The notes beneath the pieces were generated by a model. That model was not told the DNA's origin, made no database searches, and saw nothing but the letters and a program-made list of their open reading frames with translations. A DNA stretch of 64,000 bases from Pleurostoma richardsiae (lineage: Eukaryota > Ascomycota > Sordariomycetes > Calosphaeriales > Pleurostomataceae). Shown in pieces: positions 56,619 through 64,000 of the stretch. Location: the NCBI GenBank assembly GCA_030052745.1, contig JANBVO010000069.1, positions 38,848-102,847 of the forward strand. Direction: 5' to 3'. Position numbers and translations under genes: made by a program. Numbering within the stretch: the stretch's first letter is position 1; each line of letters opens with the position of its first letter.

Positions 56619-57909
56619 ATGACATACCAATATGCTCCTATTGCGCCCGATAGTCTTCGGCTCTTGCGACCAAATCGATTAGCGAATAAATCACCCAGCT
56701 TCGAGGTCCAGCATGCCCTGCGCCGAGAAGCAGGCTCTTTCACAGCTATATCGTATGCTTGGGGAGACGAGCAAGCCACAGAACATATCTCTCTTGACGA
56801 CCTCAACTTCTGGGTCACACCCCACTTAAAGAGCTGTCTGTGTGCAGTCAGTGAAGCTGCCCCGGGGAGCATGTGGGACCGTATTTGGGTGGACGCCATC
56901 TGCATTGATCAGAGCAATGACCAGGAGCGAAGTTCTCAAGTGCGTCAGATGTATCGAACGTATGAGAGAGCCGAATGTGTGTCTGTATGGCTGGGCACGG
57001 TTCCGAGTTCACAACAAAGCGATTTTGATGTGGCGAGATGTTATCAAGACGCTGGCAAAGGCGGATTATTGGTCCCGTCGGTGGATCGTCCAAGAATTCC
57101 TACTCGCGAGAAAGGTAGACATCTACTATGGAAAGCACAGCGTTCCGTGGTATCGTTTCGTCGAGACTTTAAGCATTGCCCTGGATATGGATCTTAAACA
57201 CTTTACTGCGCTTGACGACTCTTGGGAAGAACCATGGATGCTGGTGTTGACCGGATTGGATGCCATGAGGAATGGCCTAGCCGAATTGTTAGGATTTGCA
57301 CAGGACTTGGACAGAGTTGCCCGGGGAAAAGAGCAGGAGACGTTGGTCAGCACGTATGGTGTACTGTCTCTCATATCGGCATACAACTCTAAGATGCTTG
57401 GAAGGGGGCTTTGTCTACACAAGTTGCTTCTGCGATTCCACCAGACCAACTGCAAAGACCCACGAGATAGAGTCTTCGCCTTCCTTGGTATACTCTCAAG
57501 CGTGAAAAGGGAGCACCTTAAACACTTTCCAGATTACACTCTCACCTTCGAAGGCGTTGCCATTATAACCCTAGCCCATGTCCAAGCCCACTTCGGACAA
57601 CGGTACTTCAGCAGGATCGTGAATACTCCATCCTACAACGGTCGCAAAGGGGTGCTACAAGGCCCACAGGATATCACGAACCACAGATTTCTCAAAGCTT
57701 TGGGCGTGGAGTCCAGGGATCGGGCCCGTTTTCTGGAGCTTGCGGAAGCCTTTCGTTACTTTCGGCTATTCCCATCGATTGCAAATGAACCAGGGTTTGC
57801 GCGGAGGATCTCTGCAATTGTTGTTCTGACTTTGTTGATGATATTATCGACCCTGCTTCTTACATTTTTGCTTTTCCTCTGTGTCTTGGACGGTAGAATT
57901 CATCGATGA
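56619..57909 (+). pseudogene. HET-domain protein, one frameshift
   Basis: Heterokaryon-incompatibility (HET) domain gene. Frame 1 from ATG 56619: YAPIAPDSLRLLRP, SFTAISYAWGDEQATEHISL (block 1), IWVDAICIDQSNDQERSSQV (block 2), YERAECVSVWLGTV. Between about 57000 and 57045 the reading moves by one base to AKADYWSRRWIVQEFLLARK (block 3), continuing with CKDPRDRVFAFLGILS to a stop at 57907. The C-terminus ends in a strongly hydrophobic helix (AIVVLTLLMILSTLLLTFLL), probably transmembrane, unusual for HET proteins. No intron explains the switch. Otherwise the whole length looks preserved, so the lesion is either very recent or a sequencing error. HET domains trigger cell death on non-self recognition. 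Confidence 0.82.
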
Positions 57910-58257
57910 TCTTGACATTATCTTGGCTTCTGACGCTTTCAAGACTCTACGTACAAACGCGACCACTCACAGAGTTTCCAAGATGTAAGATAAGGCCAAT
58001 GTATCTTAGAGCTCCTTTATTTATTTGAATACATTACGAAATTTGCTAGATTGCATATCATGATTAATAAATTTTATGATTAGGTATCCAGCGACTGCTG
58101 TCGGACGTTGTGGGCGTATTGGATGGCGAGCTGCGATTTTCTTTTACTGTGAGCAGGCTTCTACAACGTGTCGGGAAGCATTATGAACCTGCCCGACGCC
58201 GTTCAGGTTGATGACCGCGGCGCGGGCAGCCGGCCTTGCACAGTTCTCACGGAGGGC
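57910..58257. other. Intergenic, no gene seen
   Basis: About 350 bp, AT-rich around 58010-58085, between the HET gene and the kinase-like relic. Nothing recognised. Confidence 0.5.
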
Positions 58258-58830
58258 TCATTCACGACCGTTTTGTTGAGTCATCTTGTCGAACCTCGCA
58301 GGGATACTCGGGCTCATCACCAGCCGCTTCCTCTCCCATTTCTTCTTCAGCAACTCTGCCTTGTCTTGGCCTTCTCCGTCGAGCGGCCGCCACTCGGGGA
58401 TCTCGGAGAGCACCATCATCAAGGACCAGACTTGATAGAACCAGAGAGACTTATCCACCTGGTATTCGGGGTGTTGGTACATGTCCGGCGACGGTGGACG
58501 CGCCCAGTCGAGAAGGTAGGGTTTGGTGAGGTCTGGCTTCTCAGCATCACCCGGGAAGACGAAACTCTGAAAGTGCACATGGAGGGATCGGACTTGCGTC
58601 ACAATAATTCTGCTTAGAGCGCGCCTGTCGTCGCCGGAGGGCTTTAGGGCCTTCTCAGAGCTTCTGTACACCATGCCTCTAATAGTGGATGATGAACATT
58701 GTCTCGCATCATGAGGCAGGTAGTCGGGGTGCGTGTGACCGTCAAAGATAGAGGCGATGTCGTGTGATGAAGGCTGCCGCGCCACGTCGGCGGGCAGAAG
58801 CCGGCGCCCGGCCCTCGTCGTGGGAGGAGG
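58258..58830 (-). pseudogene. Kinase-like C-terminal fragment of a HET-s/HeLo-type protein
   Basis: A minus-strand frame has IIVTQVRSLHVHFQSFVFPG, KPYLLDWARPPSPDMYQHPE and WFYQVWSLMMVLSEIPEWRP. These resemble the C-terminal kinase-like region of fungal proteins that carry HeLo or prion-inhibition N-terminal domains (pattern KPYLVDWGR...HPEY...YSLGVVLLEIGLWRP). Here YSLG is VWSL and the N-terminal domain and catalytic core are missing. The first 50 residues read as unrelated. It is most likely a remnant of a programmed-cell-death type gene. Confidence 0.5.
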
Positions 58831-59791
58831 CAGCTAATGCGTCTAAACATATCAGCAATCACCAAGACAGGTCGAAATAATCGATACGCCGGCAGAAATC
58901 ACATACCAAGGATGGATCCATGGTTCTCGGGGACGGGCCAGACATATAAGACTTCGAGCAAAGGCAGGTAGTTGAGGATTCGACGGGGCGCGAAGAAGCT
59001 TCAGTCCGGATTGAAGTGCATGTCGGTGACTGTACTATACAGGTAGACAGATGGAATGAAGTACAGTGACAAAGAGGTTGAGGTGCGCATTTGCCTCGAG
59101 GCCTAGATATTAGGAGCTGGGAAAGACCGATAGGCATATAACAGGTATCACGCTGAGAGCCTTGTGGTCAACCGTCACCATTGTGTTGAAAATAGCGTGC
59201 CGATTTATCGTGACTGATTCACTTCCACGGCGAGGCTACTAGACTAAGATCCGCTGCATGAGCGCTAATACAACGCCAATGAGAGCCTTCTCCATTCAGA
59301 CCTATATGACCGAGGTCCGAGTTGTCTGGATGATTGGATATGGAGAGCATAGCTGGAGTCGCTGTTGGTTTTGCATGCAAGTAGGAGTTGATAAAGTCTG
59401 CTTGTGGAGAGAGAAAACTGGCACAGCACGTCACTGCGTGTCGACGGTGACCCCGCCGTAAGGACCTCACGTTGACCACAGGACTAACCGGGCGACTACG
59501 ACCAATCCGGCAGAAGCCCTTAAATGTGTCGTTTCACGACTCACTGTCCGCTGGTCGAAACTGATACTGTCAGGTCATGCAGACACTGGAGACTGTTACA
59601 CCTGCTTCAGCGAAGTGCATCTCCATCATCATGGGTGGTTGACAAAGCTTACTTGCTTGACGGCCGCATTTTCGCCAGTTCGACTAGAAATTGGACACGA
59701 ACAGTCAGACATTGCCGGTTGCTATTTCGAGCCTTTTTCTGTACACATAGCCAGACGGCGGCAGATATCGATTCGGCATTGAGCTCGAGAC
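58831..59791. other. Intergenic with gene scraps
   Basis: About 960 bp. One minus-strand stretch (ILNYLPLLEVLYVWPVPENH, about 58920-58990) followed by a good splice donor (GTATGTGATT) looks like an exon scrap of an unidentified gene. No complete gene. Confidence 0.4.
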
Positions 59792-60067
59792 TCAGCTGTT
59801 TAGCTCGCGCAAGCCTCGCACCACGGCCGTGACGCTGTTGGTGCGCACATCGATCGTTTGACAGAAAAAGTATGACGGCTGTAGTATGATCTTGCCCTTG
59901 CCCGGGTCGCCCCTGATCCATGGCAGTCGGCTCTGCCCGCCGCGCCGCCATTGAAGGAATTCGTCATTGCGTAACTTGCGTAACACCCAGCGATATACGA
60001 CGTCCGATAGACTGCCCTTGTCACCCTCGATCCGGTTCTTGTCGTGTCTTGGGTCGATGATCCACAA
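59792..60067 (-). pseudogene. NACHT domain remnant
   Basis: Matches the beginning of a fungal NACHT domain: WIIDPRHDKNRIEGDKGSLS, FLQWRRGGQSRLPWIRGDPG, P-loop GDPGKGKI (Walker A, with the usual Thr/Ser replaced by Ile), then SYFFCQTIDVRTNSVTAVVR. The reading then stops. About ten residues expected between P-loop and SYFFCQ are missing. No N-terminal domain, winged helix or repeats are attached, so it is a dead fragment of a STAND gene. Confidence 0.7.
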
Positions 60068-61456
60068 GGCTGCCTGCAGTGGCTGTCCGAATAGTAGATG
60101 TCGTGTCCGACGTGGACACCGGCGTGTCTCGCGGCGCTGAGGCTGTCGACTGCAGCAGACATGGTGGTCATGCTTGTACCTGCAGGTGCTCGTACTATCG
60201 ACTGTTTAGGTTCTGCGCATCGCGGCGCTTTGCCCTGGTGCTGACGAAGGCTGGCGGAAGACGTTCGAGCGGTCCTAGCTTGTAGTAATCTTGAACGCCA
60301 GAGAGCCGATGACAATCCCGCCGGACGTTTCGGAGAGCCAGGATACGCGTGTCGAGAATCTGATGGCAGAACGGGCGGACTGGCAAACGGTGGACGTCAG
60401 GCTGAAGAGTGTTGGGTGCGACTGCGTTTGAGCGCGGGGCATCGCCCGCCAATGATCGACGCCACTACGCTGCGGCTGTCTGTGGTCGTGAGGTTCAGGT
60501 ATCTAGATACGGTGGTTCTTGCGTTACGGGCGGAGCGTGGTGGATTGAATCACGGGAAGCGTGAAGGTAGGAATCAAAATGATGTATGTTGGACGAGATG
60601 TGCGTGCTTAGCGGTCTAATCATGCCCTGAGGCGTTCCATTGGGGCCGAGTGCCGTCGGCGACACCACCCGATGCGTCTAGAAATGTGTCCGTTCCAGGC
60701 AACGCCATGATTTGTGGCTGGCTTTCTTTATCAGCAGAAGAGGCTTACTTACAGGCCGAACAGGCCAGGCAGTCTCAATCACTCTAAGCCTGCTCGACAA
60801 GGAGCTAAGGTGATAGGCCGGCGGTTCTGCGCGGGAGATAGACACACCCAAGGTCAGCGTCCAATTCAAGACACAAACGAGAGATGGCCAATGACAGGTT
60901 TCGGACACAATAGTGGTAGATCTATCTGACCCCATCAGAAGTACGGCGCGTAGCTGTCAAGTTCTTGGGAAAGAGATTGTTTAGACAATGACGAGGCACG
61001 GAACAAACACGATCTTTGCTAGTTCCCGAGTACAATTCTGAACCAGCTGCAGACTGAAAATAGATGATGGATGCCTGAGCTTGCCGTTGGAGAACATGTG
61101 GGCGGCTATGCCTACGCGCTTTCCGGCACGGGAGGGCGCGTAGGCAGCTCTACTCATACGCATCCGGCCGCCCAAGCAGGGTAGTGCGCAGCCAGGTCTG
61201 TATACACGAACCGTGGCCCAGGCTCCCTGCCAGGTGGATTCATTGACCCAGCTACCCTTGCCCGCAGAGCTTCCGGGGGCTGACGCCCCCGGACCCCCAA
61301 CCTAACATCCCTCTTCTCACCATTTAACTTCCCACTCCCCCGCCGCGTCCCACACCAACTCTTCTCATCTTCCATCATCACTTCTATCAACCCCTTTCTT
61401 CCTCTGCACACCCCCTTCAATCTTGTCTTTCATTTATTTATTCACTGTAATTGGGA
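60068..61456. other. Intergenic, repeat-like
   Basis: About 1.4 kb with no recognised gene. It contains the GC-rich hairpin at 61272-61293 and a pyrimidine-rich leader just upstream of the gene at 61457. Confidence 0.45.
61272..61293. repeat. Perfect GC-rich hairpin upstream of a repetitive-type gene
   Basis: TCCGGGGGC (61272-61280) and GCCCCCGGA (61285-61293) are exact reverse complements around TGAC. It lies about 165 bp before the ATG at 61457, in a region resembling the 5' end of a dispersed element. Confidence 0.65.
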
Positions 61457-62577
61457 ATGGCTGTTGTCGCCCCCGCACCCCCCAATTCCTATCTCACTAG
61501 GGACGAATATACCACCCTGCGTCACTCCCAAGACGACCACCTTGCACGCGAGTTTGCCGGTCTTCACCAATCAATCGATGACATCAAGCGCGAACTCAAG
61601 GAGTTCAAGGACGACGTGAAGCTCCAATTCACTGCTGTCGATCAACGGCTCGACATTATCCAGCTGCAGCTCAACGAAAATACCGCCCAGATCCGTCAAT
61701 CCGCTGCCTACTCTCGAAACTCAAACATAAAGACTCCCTTCCAGCGTATCACACCACTCGTCACCTACAGACCACAACACGGCCTCGTTGAACCCGACCC
61801 CATGTACTGGCCCCAAAATCCCGATGAATTCTACAAACTTAGGTCTCCCACCACACCTGCTCAACGAAAATGCTGTATTACCTTATTAAATTCTACGACC
61901 TCGTCAATGACCCATCCATCCTACCTGTTGATCGAAGCTTTGATGACGGCGACATCGATCCATCACTATTTCCTTACGACCCGGTTAGAGCCGTCGAGTC
62001 GCTTGAGAACGTCTTGGGCCTTGACGAGGAGAAGATCAATGTCTTCAAACAACGAGCACAGCAATATGCCGCCCAACCCCCTCAGTTACCTTCTAAGCGA
62101 CCCAATATTCCTTCGAATAATGAATTAGAGCACCTAGCTCGGCGTCCGAAATTCGCCTCCACCGAGCCCACCTCTCGTCAGGCTAATTTCCCAGCGCACC
62201 AGACGAGTCCAACCACAACCACTTCCGACGGTCTGGATAGAACTCGTCTCGGATGGGGAGACCGCTCAACCCCGTCTTCCCAGAGGCCAAGGATCCATGG
62301 CTTGAGACGCCGAAAGACCGAATCTCCTGCGGAGACCTCGGAAGATGATCGAACCTCACAAGGCTCGAGCGACCGCGACGATTCCCATCATTTATCTCCG
62401 GTGCATCATCCAGCGTCTCCCGTCATCTCTCAGCGGAATTCCGCTAGAAACGAAGCAGTCAAGGACAGTCTACTCGGGGAGGACGCCGTGATAAGCCAAT
62501 CTCACAATTCCAAACAATCCGCTCCTCGTAACAGCGACAGTCCAACGATGGCGTTTACAACAACGCCTAAGAGGTGA
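61457..62577 (+). pseudogene. Coiled-coil/disordered protein with homopolymer frameshift
   Basis: Frame 1 from ATG 61457: MAVVAPAPPNSYLTRDEYTT, then a coiled coil (LHQSIDDIKRELKEFKDDVK, VDQRLDIIQLQLNENTAQIR) and YRPQHGLVEPDPMYWPQNPD. At the A-run 61867-61870 the sensible reading slips to MLYYLIKFYDLVNDPSILPV, then RAVESLENVLGLDEEKINVF and a long Ser/Thr/Pro-rich tail to TGA at 62575. One base short in an A-tract explains it. It resembles a dispersed fungal family of unknown function (fold LxYLxxFYDL). It may be a retroelement accessory or domesticated gene. Whether it is dead or a sequence error is unclear. Confidence 0.6.
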
Positions 62578-63399
62578 CCTCAATACTAGCGGACAGTGTC
62601 GAAAGGGCCGGGTCTTTCGCATACAGCGGGTATTCTTCACAGGGACACCTGTTTCAACAACCGAATGAGGGACAAAGACAAACGACCTACTCCACGTGCC
62701 TAGCAGGGAAGTCATATCTACGGTCTTTCAAAATCGGTCCACGCGAAGCCATAGTTCGAGGAAGGCGCATGTTTAAGCTTGTTTGATCTTCCAAGGAGAG
62801 TGTGTACTTGCGCATACCACTCATATTTGGCAGCAGCCATGTGTGGTAAATCTGACTGATCGACCACGCATGCCTGGACTGTGTAGTAAGCACCGGGAAC
62901 CTGCACGATGGAGAGGATTTCGGTGCCTTTTTCGTCAACGGCATTCTTGGCGGCTGACAACATGGTTCAACTTCCTCTGTGCAAAGAGCCGGTAACGATT
63001 GCGATATTCTTGTTGTTCATGTCCGCTCGTTGGTCGTTTGACAGAATCGTGACTGCTTGCTATGGACAGACCCGAACCTCGGGTACCAAGAAACCAGAGA
63101 ATGCTGGTGGCGGGGGACCGGGTATCTACTGTGTTTGATAGATCAGCATACACTAAATCCCATTCATTTGGCCTGCTCACCGGTAGTTTGAAGGCTGTAG
63201 TATCTTGCGACTGAAGGTGAGGGTTGTGTTATGGAGATGTCCTGTCTGTAGTGAATAGTATGGAGGACCGCGGTTATTTTTGATCGGAAGATTCGACTAG
63301 CTTCCACCGTGAATGTTAATGACAAAGCGCCTTGGGATAGAAGAGGCAGCATGGTTATCAGCTGTCGATAACCACACCATCGATATCTCCGCAAACAGT
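62578..63399. other. Intergenic with one doubtful small frame
   Basis: About 820 bp before the AT-rich end. Only the small minus-strand frame at 62718-62963 looks protein-like. Confidence 0.45.
62718..62963 (-). CDS. Possible small protein, unrecognised
   Basis: ATG-initiated frame of 81 residues: MLSAAKNAVDEKGTEILSIV, then QVPGAYYTVQACVVDQSDLP and HMAAAKYEWYAQVHTLLGRS. Amino-acid use looks natural and the start context is acceptable (-3 C, +4 T is not ideal). No family recognised and no intron seen. It could be a remnant exon. Confidence 0.35.
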   Translation of the reverse strand: MLSAAKNAVDEKGTEILSIVQVPGAYYTVQACVVDQSDLPHMAAAKYEWYAQVHTLLGRSNKLKHAPSSNYGFAWTDFERP

Positions 63400-64000
63400 G
63401 TAGTTAATGTAGTAACTTTAACTAACTACAATAGAATTATTTATTAACTGACTAACTATAGTAAAAATATTTATTAACTTTAACTGACTTTAACTAACTA
63501 TAAACTAACTACATTAACTATATTAATTATATTAACTATAAATAAATTAAATAATAATTTATAATTTTATTAAACTTTATAAAGATTTATAAAAGTTTAT
63601 AAAATTCTATAAAATTCTATGAAATTCTACAAGATTCTATAAAATTTTATAAGATTCTATGAAATTATAAATTAATATTTCTTTGTTATAAATACATCAA
63701 TAATAATTCTTTAATATATTATAAATATATATTTTTAATTTATAATGATTAATAATATAAATACTTTAGAATATCTCAGAATTTTAAATTTAAATATATA
63801 TACTTCTTTTTATTTTAACTTTTTTAATAAAAAACCTTAAATAAATATAATAATAATTTTAATAATAAATATAATAATAATTTTAATAATAAATATAATA
63901 ATAATTTTAATAATAAATATAACAATAATTTTAATAATAAATATAACAATAATTTTAATAATAAATATAACAATAATTTTAATAATAAATATAACAATAA
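63400..64000. repeat. AT-rich repeat island (right edge)
   Basis: From about 63400 the sequence is nearly all A/T, beginning with degenerate TTAACTAACTA/ACTTTAACT repeats (63400-63545). It continues with TATAAAATTCTA-type 11-12 bp repeats (63575-63665) and ends in a 24-bp tandem array. TpA steps are very frequent. This matches RIP-degraded repeats or an AT-isochore; the island continues beyond the window. Confidence 0.8.
63840..64000. repeat. 24-bp tandem repeat
   Basis: About seven copies of TTTTAATAATAAATATAACAATAA. The first copies carry ATAATAATAA where the last four carry ATAACAATAA, so the array is homogenised in two blocks. It runs off the right end of the window. Confidence 0.9.

Noticed and set aside
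59649-60452. Overlapping frames around the NACHT remnant as an intact gene
   Set aside because: Only one short frame matches NACHT; the rest does not continue into a receptor.

Overview
This window looks like nuclear DNA of a filamentous ascomycete (Pezizomycotina, probably a Sordariomycete). Many genes have short introns (about 43-135 nt) with GT...AG ends and CTAAC/CTGAC-type branch sites. Encoded families include a fungal Delta-12 desaturase, an Slt2/Mps1-type MAP kinase, an Est1-type protein, a NACHT-ankyrin STAND protein, a HET-domain protein, fungal BTB proteins and a DUF3435 tyrosine recombinase. No species is claimed. Exon coordinates were read by hand from splice signals and reading-frame continuity, without transcripts.

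Layout. 0-11.4 kb: 3' end of a Delta-12 fatty acid desaturase, a membrane-anchored cupredoxin, a small secreted coiled-coil protein, a cell-wall-integrity-type MAP kinase and an Est1-like protein, all apparently intact. 12.9-19.4 kb: relics, namely a broken DUF3435 (Starship-captain-type) recombinase with an Asp-coding repeat, a broken APH-type kinase gene and a broken conserved gene of unknown function, with one unrecognised two-exon gene among them. 19.5-33.6 kb: mostly intact genes, namely a Mx/dynamin-like GTPase with two apparent GC-AG introns, two unrecognised proteins, a very divergent Hsp70 and a 1,150-residue NACHT-ankyrin receptor whose last repeat is cut by a one-base frameshift. 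34-40 kb: a SET-domain pseudogene, two divergently oriented BTB genes and a decayed copy of the APC/C subunit Cdc16/Cut9. 40-64 kb: gene-poor, repeat-rich DNA with two AT-rich islands, tandem repeats, GC-rich hairpins, a TIR-bounded element and fragments of a chromodomain gene, a MULE-type FAR1 domain, a HET gene, a kinase-like gene and a NACHT gene. Within it are three intact-looking genes: two hypotheticals and an APH-like kinase.

Reading. Intact genes sit beside frameshifted or stop-containing relics, AT-rich islands, a recombinase relic and several fungal self/non-self recognition families (NACHT-ANK, HET, NACHT remnants, kinase-like remnant). That is typical of an accessory compartment shaped by transposition and possibly repeat-induced point mutation (RIP). 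Apart from the dedicated Slt2-type signalling kinase and the desaturase, no biochemical pathway links the genes. The most notable region is the intact block at 19.5-28.7 kb (dynamin-like GTPase, two unknown proteins, divergent Hsp70) lying between the recombinase relic and the NACHT-ankyrin receptor.
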